Below, piece by piece: positions 1-7,265 of a DNA stretch of 9,090 bases. Below the pieces are notes generated by a model. It was not told where the DNA came from, ran no database searches, and saw nothing but the letters and a program-made list of their open reading frames with translations. Position 1 is the stretch's first letter. The number at the start of each line of letters is the position of its first letter. The translations under genes were made by a program, and so were the position numbers. The DNA is from an uncultured Gemella sp. (lineage in GTDB: Bacteria; Bacillota; Bacilli; Staphylococcales; Gemellaceae): assembly GCA_927911695.1 (NCBI GenBank), contig CAKMQO010000195.1:1-9090 (forward strand), written 5' to 3'.

Positions 1-520
1 ATCTATATAAGGAACAGCTTCAACAATTGATCTTCTATAAAGTTTTTGTAACTGCATTAACATTTTAAAAACATGTTTAGGGAAAATTTTTTAACTGCTT
101 CTTGAGAGTTTCCTTTCGAATAAAATTGTTAGTTCTTTATAACTTTCAGCAAGAAATTCCTCTTTAGATACGGTAAATTGGCTTTCCACAATATCTACGT
201 CTTCCCGCATATAGTGCAATAAGGTTTCTAAATAGTTCGGTAAAATAATGTCATCGCTATCCACAAATGCAATAAATTCTCCAGTTGAAGCTGCTACACC
301 ACTATTTCGTGCAGCGCTCAATCCTTGATTTTCTTGATTCAATAATTGGAAACGATTATCATCTTCACAGTATCTATCGCATATTACTTTTGATTTATCT
401 GTTGAGCCATCATTAACTAATATAACTTCAATTTCACTATACGTTTGATTTTTGGATACTATCTAGACATTCTTCTAAATATTTTTCCACATTATAAACG
501 GGAACTATCACACTAATCAT
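1..520 (-). CDS. GT2-family glycosyltransferase, 3' end outside window, frameshifted as read
   Basis: A GT-A fold glycosyltransferase expected to add one sugar from a nucleotide-sugar donor to the lipid-linked repeat unit at the inner membrane face. The start ATG at 520 has a GAAAGGA site (529-535) eight bases upstream. The N-terminus reads MISVIVPVYNVEKYLEECLD. Repaired, it continues VILVNDGSTDKSK, then NQGLSAARNSG and AFVDSDD, the standard GT2 nucleotide- and metal-binding motifs (DSDD is the DxD). The left end (KLYRRSIVEAVPYID) fits the conserved acceptor-side segment of EpsJ/CpsI-like GT2 enzymes. Three reading-frame breaks are seen: one extra base in the T run 449-453, one extra within 109-116, and one missing within 83-92. 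No frame is open throughout, so the gene is either miscalled or decayed. The sugar specificity cannot be read. Confidence 0.82.
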
Positions 521-528
521 ATATTATA

Positions 529-535
529 TCCTTTC
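529..535 (-). promoter_or_regulatory. Ribosome binding site GAAAGGA of the GT2 gene starting at 520
   Basis: GAAAGGA on the minus strand lies eight bases before the ATG at 520. It matters because the first open fragment of this gene is short and interrupted, and this site fixes the true start. Confidence 0.6.
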
Positions 536-559
536 AAAACTAAATTTATCTAAAATAAA

Positions 560-1668
560 CTATTTTTCTATTCCAATATTTTCTAAAAGTGTCTTAGTGA
601 AATCCTTTTGGATTGAGTTTACTACTGAATTGACCTTATTTCTTTCAATATAGAACTCATCTTCGGACTTCATAACACTAAGAAGAAACTTCAATAATTC
701 ATCAAAATTACTAATAGTTGGACCTACCATTAAACTCTTTACATCCTCGAAGACAAATCCTCTTTTTTCTTTATATTCTTCATAATCGTTTATAGTAAAA
801 GCAACAGGTCTGTTCAATAAATAATAATCTAGAAATACAGAGGAATAATCTGTAATCAACGCACTGGTCGTTCCAAGAAACTTATACAAAGTACCGTAAT
901 TTTGACTAATAATGTCTTCTGACAACATATGTATATTTGAATAATTGTTTTTAAATTTAAAATGAGATTCTTCTAACGGATGTAATTTAATATAAAGATG
1001 ATATTCGTATCCTGCCAGCAGATTATTTATTCTCTTAAATTCTAAATCATCAAGCGAGAAAATAATTGCATCCTGACTATCATGATAATTCTTTGAATTA
1101 CGATAAGTTGGCATCCAAATAATATTCTTATCTTTATTTTCTTCGAATAACTCGTCATTTCTAATATTACCCACTAACAACATTTGCTCGTCATTAGCAT
1201 TAAATGCTGCTTTCATAATCGGAGTAAACAAATCAGATGAAGAAACTAATTTTGTGAAAAAATTATAATCAATATTTTCCATACCATTCTCAAGATTACC
1301 AATTTTTTTCAAAGGCATTCCGTGCCATAAATTCACAACCATCTGTTTTTTAGTAGGTTTAATTGGATATTTTCCAAAAGAATAAAAGAAGTATTTTGAA
1401 GTTAAAAAATAGTATAATCCATTGTATATAGAAACAAATTTCACCTTGTTATCTTTTTTTAATGATAAAAATTATTTGAAGCACAGACAATCTCATATTT
1501 ATCTTGATAGCCATTGTCAACTAAATATTGGTACAAAGTTCTAATATTATCTCTAAAACCCCAGTTTGAATATATAACTATTCTATCCCTTTTTTTAGGA
1601 ATTAATGTATTTAATTTAGAAGTAACATCACTTATTTTGAAAAATAAAGTTTTTAAATTTTTATTCAT
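560..1668 (-). CDS. CDP-glycerol glycerophosphotransferase family protein (TagF/TarF-like), frameshifted as read
   Basis: A peripheral membrane enzyme of the family that transfers glycerol phosphate from CDP-glycerol to a teichoic acid or capsule acceptor. It appears as two open pieces: a 69-residue N-terminal piece (1668 to 1459, with YSNWGFRDNIRTLYQYL) and a 294-residue piece (to 560). The second holds the family motifs LWHGMPLKKIG, MPTYR, KLHP and ITDYSSVFLDYYLLNRP, including the two histidines (repaired H116 and H230) typical of the catalytic centre. Adding one base to the five-A run 1467-1471 joins them through SNNFLSLKKDNKVKF and gives 369 residues, a plausible single-domain length. The start lies one base past the stop of the preceding GT4 gene, implying translational coupling. 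With the cytidylyltransferase two genes upstream it forms a CDP-glycerol module. It could build a polymer or place a single side-group; the sequence does not say which. Confidence 0.88.
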
Positions 1669-1669
1669 A

Positions 1670-2746
1670 TTACTTCTTCAAACCTTTCTGATAAATTTCT
1701 TTTAGATTAATTATATTTTCACTGATATCAAAATCCATTAATCGTTCATCAAAATCTCTCTTATTATTTACTACTTGCACTTTTTCAATATAATCTATCC
1801 ATTTATTTTTATCTAATGGCAAAGCAGTACAAATATTATTAACAATCTGAGTTGTTGAGTCTATTGTTTCATTCATTATAATATCAACCCCTGAACATTG
1901 CGCTTCAATCAAAACCATCGGAAACCCTTCATAAAGTGAAGGAAATGCGAAAATATCGAAAGCCGAATAAAATTTATACGCATCTTCTCTTTTCCCTGTA
2001 AAGATAACATTAGTTAATTCCTTACTGTTTTTCTCAAGAAACACACGATCAGGACCTTCGCCTACTAATAAGAAAGTTACCTCAGGTAATTTTCTAGCAA
2101 GTTCAATCAAAAAGTTCTGATTTTTAAATCGATTTAGTATACCTATCATTCCGACTACTTTTTTATTTCCCTTTATATGAAATTCCTCTCGAATCTCTTC
2201 TCTATATTTCAATGAAAATTTATATTTATTAATATCAATCGCATTTGGAACTATTTGAAAATTTTTATTACCGAAAATTTTAATTCCAGCTAATTCCCCG
2301 CACGATACACGATGAGTAGCATTTTTTAATGCTAAGGAAACTAAAAATCTATTACGAATACTTTTTAAAATAGTATCTGAAAATTTACTACTATGATTAT
2401 GATAAATACGTACCTTGACACCCTGTTTTCTAGCATAATAATTATGAATAAATGCAGTAATAGGATTATGTACATGTAGAATATCAATTCTATTATTTTC
2501 ATAAAACTCTCTGCATTCTCTACCGTAACGGATCATATTAGAGACTTTCAAAGAAGGGAATACTATTCTTTTAATTCCTTTTTCATCTAAGTATTTATTA
2601 AAAGGAAAGTGAGAATCACCATTAGATTCTCCAACCATATATTCAAATTTTTCATCATCTGTTTTAATGTGATTTTTTATGAAACTCTGTACTCCACTAA
2701 TAGTATTTCTAACTCCACCCGTCACATGTATAACACGATATTTCAT
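1670..2746 (-). CDS. GT4-family glycosyltransferase, EpsF-like
   Basis: One of two intact genes in the operon, 358 residues. It is a GT-B fold retaining glycosyltransferase, expected to extend the undecaprenyl-linked repeat unit in the cytoplasm. The N-terminal domain begins VIHVTGGVRNTISGVQSF and carries HVHNP (about 91-95) and IYHNHSS. The C-terminal donor domain has VPNAID (166-171), GILNRFKNQ, LVGEGPDR (227-234) and the EX7E signature as E273-GFPMVLI-E281. This pattern is closest to EpsF-type enzymes of Gram-positive exopolysaccharide loci. AGGTG lies five bases before the ATG. That site overlaps the reconstructed end of the cytidylyltransferase gene (stop 2753-2751), so the two are tightly coupled. 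No membrane segment is apparent. Donor and linkage are unknown. Confidence 0.92.
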   Translation of the reverse strand: MKYRVIHVTGGVRNTISGVQSFIKNHIKTDDEKFEYMVGESNGDSHFPFNKYLDEKGIKRIVFPSLKVSNMIRYGRECREFYENNRIDILHVHNPITAFIHNYYARKQGVKVRIYHNHSSKFSDTILKSIRNRFLVSLALKNATHRVSCGELAGIKIFGNKNFQIVPNAIDINKYKFSLKYREEIREEFHIKGNKKVVGMIGILNRFKNQNFLIELARKLPEVTFLLVGEGPDRVFLEKNSKELTNVIFTGKREDAYKFYSAFDIFAFPSLYEGFPMVLIEAQCSGVDIIMNETIDSTTQIVNNICTALPLDKNKWIDYIEKVQVVNNKRDFDERLMDFDISENIINLKEIYQKGLKK

Positions 2747-2750
2747 TCTA

Positions 2751-3147
2751 TCACCTACGATTCAAGTCATCTTTTATTTTAGATGTAGATATTTCCTTTG
2801 TTTCGTGGAAGATAAACGACCTCTACACCAAAATCTTTTCAATAATCAAATTTACCTTCCCAGTCATCTCCAATTACAAAAACATCAACGTTATATTTTT
2901 GTATATCAGAAATTTTTTGTTCCCAGTTTTTTTCCGGGATAACAAGGTCTACATATCTAACAGCGTCTAAAAGTGATTTTCTATTTTCATAATCAAAATA
3001 GCATTCTTTATTTTTATCTTTATTATTAAACTCATCAGTAGATAATCCTACAATAAGATAATCTCCTAAAGATTTTGCTTTTCTTAGTAGGTTAATGTGA
3101 CCATAATGTAATAGATCAAATGTTCCATAAGTTATTACTTTCTTCAT
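2751..3147 (-). CDS. tarD: Glycerol-3-phosphate cytidylyltransferase (TarD/TagD/Gct-like), interrupted near 3' end
   Basis: Makes CDP-glycerol from CTP and sn-glycerol 3-phosphate, the donor for glycerol-phosphate transfer. The open part (3147 to 2839, 102 residues) has the nucleotidyltransferase signature GTFDLLHYGHINLL with HxGH at 14-17, then RYVDLVIPEKNWEQK and DVFVIGDDWEGKFDY, all diagnostic of this small enzyme. A TGA at 2841-2839 stands where family members have leucine. Downstream the same frame continues KDFGVEVVYLPRNKG. Removing one base from the TTT at 2792-2794 then restores GISTSKIKDDLNRR, equivalent to the family's CTP-contacting GISTTKI motif, ending at 2751. Repaired length is 131 residues, matching the usual 129-132. 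As written the protein would lack that C-terminal motif and probably be inactive. The start overlaps the preceding gene by ATGA. Confidence 0.9.
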
Positions 3148-3976
3148 TTTCGACTTTTAACCTCAATACTTTCTCTCATTTTCTTCTTATAAATTAGTTT
3201 TCTGACAGAATTAGGCATCACTCTGACAATATTACGTACAAAAATATTACGACACAATTCTAATTTTGTTAAATAACCTCGTTTATAGAAATCTACTTGT
3301 AAAAAAAATTCTGTTTTAACATAAAGCAATCCTCCCCTACGAAGATAACTCGAATCATCAGTTTGCATGACTACTAATGGCTCTTGAATATTCAAAAAGT
3401 CCTTTGTTGGATTATCATGAATAAGTCTCATCGTTAAATCATAATCCTCTAAATATCGAAACTTTCTATAATTTCCTACTTTTAAAATATATTCTTTTTT
3501 CATCATACTTGAAGGGTTATTAAACGGATTTCTAAACTTAGAATACTCTCTGATTTCTTCTGTTTTCTTGGGAACTGTTTTTAAAGCAGTAAACTCTGTA
3601 TTCTTTTCCAAAATATTAGTACCAACCATAACAAGATTTGGATTTTCTTCAAAAGCTTTAATTTGTTTTCAAAACGTGTTTCTACAGAATAATCATCACT
3701 ATCCATTCTTGCAATTAGCTCCGTATTACATTTTTCTACTCCAAAACGAGATGCAGGTCCTGAACCTACATTGGTATCTAATTGATACACTTTTAATATA
3801 GGAATTTCGCTTTTTATTCGCTCTATTTCATCATATAAATCCTGCGTCAATTCTCCATCACAAACTAAAATAATTTCTGTTGGTTTAATAGTCTGTTGGT
3901 AAGAAGTTAACAAACTTTTTCTTAAATTGTAAGGTTTTTCTTTGTCATATACAGTCATTAAAACTGAAAACTCCAT
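3144..3976 (-). CDS. GT2-family glycosyltransferase, AmsE-like, frameshifted as read
   Basis: A family 2 glycosyltransferase of the amylovoran AmsE type, cytoplasmic, extending the repeat unit. The first piece (3976 to 3581) opens MEFSVLMTVYDKEKP, contains IILVCDGELT and the DxD motif MDSDD (91-95), and loses frame after RFENKLK. The second piece (to 3144) contains the family's NPFNNPSSMM segment and YLEDYDLTMRL, whose ED is the likely catalytic-base region. The second position of NNPSSMM is usually histidine in relatives. Adding one base to the TTT at 3657-3659 joins the pieces via KAFEENPNLVMVGTN and gives 277 residues, a normal length. The ATG lies 13 bases past GGAG at the end of the polymerase gene, a long but usable spacing. 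Its stop overlaps the cytidylyltransferase start. Confidence 0.86.
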
Positions 3977-3983
3977 ATATATC

Positions 3984-5090
3984 TTAAAACTCCTTCCCTA
4001 CTAACCAATCTATAATAACTGAACGATATGGTACGACATTATACCATTCAACTTTATAATATACTATTATAAATAAAAATATTGAGTATACTATAATTAT
4101 TAAGTAAAGCAATGCCCACTTGATTCTTCTATCTGATACTTTATGTATAACCATAGGAACGTACAAAGCGGCAAATGGTGAAAAATAATGAGCGAATCTA
4201 CTTAATAGACTAGTTTGCATTGTTGTGATAGTAAATATTAAATAACAGAAAAACAATATCCTAATATATTCTTCAGTTTCAGTTAGTTCGCTATTCTTTA
4301 AGATTACCTCACCAATCACAAAAAATAAAATATAAACTATAGATAACGCAACAGGTGCAAGTTTATAACTATCTAAAAACCAAGATGATTCTAAATATGA
4401 AGTATATTGAGGAAATATATTAACAAAAAATTCTGAAAAATTCTTTAATAAAGGAAATGTTAATATTAATCCTAGAAGAACAACTACAAAAACTTTCAAA
4501 CTCAAATGAATCTTTCTCAATACTAGAAATAAAATACAAATAATTCCAGTTATATGGAACAATGTTGCAATCAAGGTACAAAGTAAACCTCTTATATACT
4601 TTTCTTTGGTAAAAAAATGAAATCCTAATAAACCTATAGATATTGATAAACCTTGACGTATATTTGAAAAAGAATACAATAGCATCCCAAGAGAACTAAA
4701 ATATATAATTAAACTAATATATATATTCTCAGAATAATTCCAAAATACATAAAACCAACTCGATAATGTTATTATAGCAAAAGAAAATAATAATATAGTA
4801 TAGTTATCAGAAACAGATCTTAATAAATTATTAAGAAGAATATACCCAATTTCAAATCTAGAATTAAAAATATTAGCCAGTTCAGGTATTTGTAAAGAAT
4901 TTTCTTTAAATACATTTACATAGAAATTAAGATCTCCTCCAACACCCGAATTTCTAAATCCATCAAATACTAAGAATAAAATAAAAGTAGGAATTGTTAA
5001 CAATTTTATTTCATCTTTTTTCTCTTCAAAGTAAGTATATATTGTAGATAATCCTACAAGATATACAAAAATAAAAATATATAGTAACAT
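3984..5090 (-). CDS. EpsG-family polysaccharide polymerase (Wzy-type)
   Basis: An intact 368-residue integral membrane protein with about ten hydrophobic segments. It is expected to polymerise lipid-linked repeat units on the outer membrane face. Features matching the EpsG family are FRNSGVGGDLNFY (45-57, the R...GxD loop after the second membrane segment), NIRQG (143-147), LFHITG (177-182, equivalent to the common SSFHxTA segment), and SRFAHYF (297-303) followed by a C-terminal membrane helix and NVVPYRSVI. AAAGGAG five bases before the ATG fixes the start. It lies 48 bases after the kinase gene and seven bases before the AmsE-like gene. Sampled composition is very AT-rich (15 G/C of 60 at 4501-4560), as is common for serotype-specific polymerases. 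Assignment rests on motif order and topology, and the linkage made is unknown. Confidence 0.88.
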   Translation of the reverse strand: MLLYIFIFVYLVGLSTIYTYFEEKKDEIKLLTIPTFILFLVFDGFRNSGVGGDLNFYVNVFKENSLQIPELANIFNSRFEIGYILLNNLLRSVSDNYTILLFSFAIITLSSWFYVFWNYSENIYISLIIYFSSLGMLLYSFSNIRQGLSISIGLLGFHFFTKEKYIRGLLCTLIATLFHITGIICILFLVLRKIHLSLKVFVVVLLGLILTFPLLKNFSEFFVNIFPQYTSYLESSWFLDSYKLAPVALSIVYILFFVIGEVILKNSELTETEEYIRILFFCYLIFTITTMQTSLLSRFAHYFSPFAALYVPMVIHKVSDRRIKWALLYLIIIVYSIFLFIIVYYKVEWYNVVPYRSVIIDWLVGKEF

Positions 5091-5095
5091 TCCTA

Positions 5096-5102
5096 CTCCT
5101 TT
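5096..5102 (-). promoter_or_regulatory. Ribosome binding site AAAGGAG of the polymerase gene
   Basis: AAAGGAG on the minus strand ends five bases before the ATG at 5090. It is one of the strongest such sites in the operon and fixes the polymerase start. Confidence 0.65.
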
Positions 5103-5138
5103 CTAAGCTATTATCTATTTATAATAAATTTAACTATT

Positions 5139-5799
5139 TTATTCATAATTATAGTGGTAATAGCTATTCTCATGTGTTTCTAGTTTATTGGCAACAACTC
5201 CTAAAAGTCTAGCTCCAACATTATTCAATCTTTTTTTTGCTTCTATAATCTGTTTTCGTTTGCTTATTTGCATATCAACAACTAGTAAAGTCGCATCCGC
5301 AACTCTAGCCATTATCTGAGCATCTGTAGCAGCTAATAAAGGTGGTGTATCTATTATTATATAATCATAATTATCGATACAAGAATTTAAAATATCCTCC
5401 ATAGTAGAACTTACAAGCATTTCTGATGGATTAGGCGGTACTGGTCCAGATGTTAAAACATCAAATTCCACATCATTTACATTTAAATGACTTACTGCAT
5501 CCTCGCTTATTTCCCCTAGTATCAATTTACTTAATCCTGTTTTTATTTCTTTTATCTATCAATTTATGTTGCGTTGGTTTTCTCATATCTGCATCTATTA
5601 AAATAACTTTTTTACCTTGTTGAGCAAGAGATGCAGTAAGGTTTAGACTAACTTCACTTTTACCTTCATTAGGATTTGCGCTAGTTATTACAATTATTTT
5701 TAAATTTCTCCCGAAATTTGAAAACTGTATATTACTTCTTAGTGTTCTATATGATTCTGATGCAATAGACTTACTATTATTAATAACTTCAATATACAT
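5139..5799 (-). CDS. cpsD: Capsule tyrosine-protein kinase, CpsD/CapB type, frameshifted as read
   Basis: A cytoplasmic BY-kinase that autophosphorylates a C-terminal tyrosine cluster and, with its membrane partner, controls chain length. Seen in order: an EX2RX2R oligomerisation motif (ESYRTLR, 15-21), Walker A in ANPNEGKSE (K47 S48), Walker A' in VILIDADMRKP (65-74), Walker B in YIIIDTPPLLAATD, and a tail with Y213, Y214, Y216 and Y218 in SYYHYNYE. The Walker A lysine and serine are present, but glutamate follows where threonine is usual. Two pieces (5799 to 5527, 5525 to 5139) are out of frame by one extra base in the T run 5540-5544. Removing it gives DKRNKTGLSKLILGE and 219 residues, normal for the Gram-positive form lacking a fused membrane domain. 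It begins four bases after the Wzz-type gene stops, the usual CpsC-CpsD order. Confidence 0.9.
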
Positions 5800-5803
5800 A
5801 ATT

Positions 5804-6494
5804 TTACCTTCTTTCTTTTTCTTTCACAGCAGGTATCATACCTAATACGGAAACACCTGCCAGTTCTTCCAAATCATCTAATGAATCTATTGAGTCGCCC
5901 ATTATAAAACGAATAAAAATAATATTAAGTCCAATAAATGTAAATACTATAAAAGAAATAAGCATATTTTTCCATAAGCTCGGATATACAGGATTATAAC
6001 TACCTACTACATCAGTAACTATAGACAAATCATCTCTTCCAATCTTCTCAGCAGCAAAAGATTTATAATCAACTATATATTGTTTCGCATAGCGTTCAGC
6101 TAATTCCCTATCAGTTGAACGTATCGTAAGCGTTAATAATTGCGAACCTGAATCATTAGTAAGTTTTATAGATTTAATATTCTTAATCTCCTCTTCTGTC
6201 AAATCCAGTGATTTATTAGTTTCTTCTCTAATATTTGGTAATTCTGATACTTCTAGATATGTTTTCACTTGTCTTTGTAATAAATTAATAGATGTTAAAG
6301 CATTTGAATCGTCATTCTTATCACTAGAACTTTTCATAATTAGTGTAGATGAAACACTATAAATAGGAGTGATAGCAAAAACTGTATAAGCACTTACTAC
6401 AGCTACTCCACTTAATATGAATATCATTAAAATCAAAAGTTTCTTCTTAAAAAAAATTAAATACTCTTGTAATATTGTTATTTAATAAATGCAT
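5804..6494 (-). CDS. cpsC: CpsC/Wzz-type polysaccharide co-polymerase, frameshifted near start
   Basis: A two-pass membrane protein that sets chain length and activates the CpsD kinase. After repair it is 229 residues. A short cytoplasmic N-terminus (MHLLITILQEYLIFFKKK) leads into a membrane helix (about 18-40) and an extracytoplasmic part starting AITPIYSVSSTLIM. A proline segment YNPVYPSLWKN precedes the second helix (about 176-198), and a short cytoplasmic tail ends GMIPAVKEKERR. This layout is the Gram-positive CapA/YveK class. The open frame starts only at 6436, but an ATG at 6494 preceded by GAGGAG reaches it if one base is dropped from the TTT at 6481-6483. That restores the N-terminal cytoplasmic segment expected in the family. 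The kinase follows after four bases, and the priming transferase stops 31 bases before. Confidence 0.88.
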
Positions 6495-6501
6495 TTTTTT
6501 T

Positions 6502-6507
6502 CTCCTC
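6502..6507 (-). promoter_or_regulatory. Ribosome binding site GAGGAG that decides the CpsC-type start
   Basis: GAGGAG lies seven bases (an A run) before the ATG at 6494. The first in-frame start codon of the long open frame (6436) has no comparable site. This is the main reason to place the start at 6494 and infer a one-base frameshift just inside the gene. Confidence 0.6.
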
Positions 6508-6525
6508 AAGTTTCCTATGTTCTTT

Positions 6526-7105
6526 TTATCTTGCACCATGTCTTGTAAAAATAACTATAATCGTTTTTAACAAAATAAACAAGTCCAATTTAAATCCTCT
6601 ATTTGAATATAATACTTATCAAATTCTAATTTTTCTTTGGAGTTAATGAATAACCTCCATTAACTTGAGCCCATCCTGTAATACCTAGGTTTTACTAAAA
6701 GACGATCATTAAAGTCAGGTATATTTTTTAAAAATTCCTTTATAAGCTCTGGTCTCTCAGGTCTTGGGCCTATAAAAGACATATCACGTTTTAGGATATT
6801 AACAAGTTGCGGTAACTCATCAATTCGAGTTTTTCTAATAATTCGTCCTACTTTTGTAATTCTTTCATCATTTTCGCTAGCCCATTTGGGTCCATCTTTT
6901 TCCGCATCAATATACATTGATCTAAGTTTATATATTTTAAAAACTCTACCATTAATCCAACACGTTTTTGCGTATATATTGGATTCACGCGTAACTCAAT
7001 ATAAATGGCAATACATGCAAGAATACAAATTGGAACAGCAAGCATCAATAATATTAGACAAAAAATAAACTCGATAGAACTTTTAATATGTTCATAATAT
7101 TTCAC
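6526..7105 (-). CDS. Priming sugar-1-phosphate transferase (bacterial sugar transferase family), four frameshifts as read
   Basis: The monotopic phosphoglycosyl transferase that starts repeat-unit synthesis by moving a sugar phosphate from UDP-sugar to undecaprenyl phosphate. It is the short EpsL/PglC-like form without an N-terminal multi-helix domain. Repaired, it has 193 residues: a hydrophobic N-terminal segment (about 11-34), QKRVGLNGRVFKIYKLRSM, the DE catalytic dyad in RIDELPQL (D96 E97), SFIGPRPERPEL, KPGITGWAQVNGGYS, and a C-terminal LLKTIIVIFTRHGAR. Four single-base breaks are needed: one base missing at TT 6952-6953, one extra around 6686, one missing at TTT 6636-6638 and one missing at TTT 6602-6604. 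The GTG start at 7105 has no good ribosome binding site, and ATG 7095 with one more indel is an alternative. A valine stands where relatives have glycine (RVNPIY). The sugar is unknown. Confidence 0.86.
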
Positions 7106-7265
7106 TTTTGCGTTCTTCTATAAAAGCAAACTAAGTAGTGTATTTCCAATACAATAATAAAACAAATACTTAATTATTACTTTAAATTTAGGATAAAATA
7201 ATGTTTAACCATATCTAATTAATAATCAGTTCATTCTTAAAATTTTTTATTAGTATAAAATACAT
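7092..7265 (-). other. Possible interrupted small hydrophobic ORF upstream of the priming transferase
   Basis: No frame is open through this stretch. Three one-base additions, each in a T or TT/TTTT context on the minus strand, would give a 58-residue peptide from ATG 7265 to a TGA at 7094-7092. It would contain KVIIKYLFYYCIGNTLLSLL and end EERKSEIL. The last 60 bases are noticeably less AT-rich than the DNA just upstream, which is the main hint of coding. The end would overlap ATG 7095 as ATGA, like another junction in this operon. AT-rich random DNA can yield such a result when three repairs are allowed, so this is a weak proposal. I recognise no family. Confidence 0.15.

Noticed and set aside
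449..453. Homopolymer runs as phase-variation switches
   Set aside because: Runs of two to six A or T are too short for the usual slipped-strand switches. Similar breaks occur in nearly every gene, including sufB, so programmed switching is unlikely.
1514..1705. Plus-strand open frame of 63 residues
   Set aside because: It lies antisense over the N-terminus of the glycerophosphotransferase and the end of the GT4 gene, both with clear family motifs. It has no recognisable features of its own.
2839..2841. TGA read as tryptophan or selenocysteine
   Set aside because: Relatives have leucine at this site, other genes here use TGG for tryptophan, and TGA ends at least one intact-looking gene boundary (3144-3146). 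No selenocysteine context is present.
2679..2942. Plus-strand open frame of 87 residues
   Set aside because: It is antisense to the start of the GT4 gene and the end of the cytidylyltransferase, and its composition is that of a shadow frame.
3568..3801. Plus-strand open frame of 77 residues
   Set aside because: It is antisense across the frameshift site of the AmsE-like gene, has no ribosome binding site and no motif.
6886..7068. Plus-strand open frame of 60 residues
   Set aside because: It is antisense to the priming transferase, whose own motifs are unmistakable after repair.
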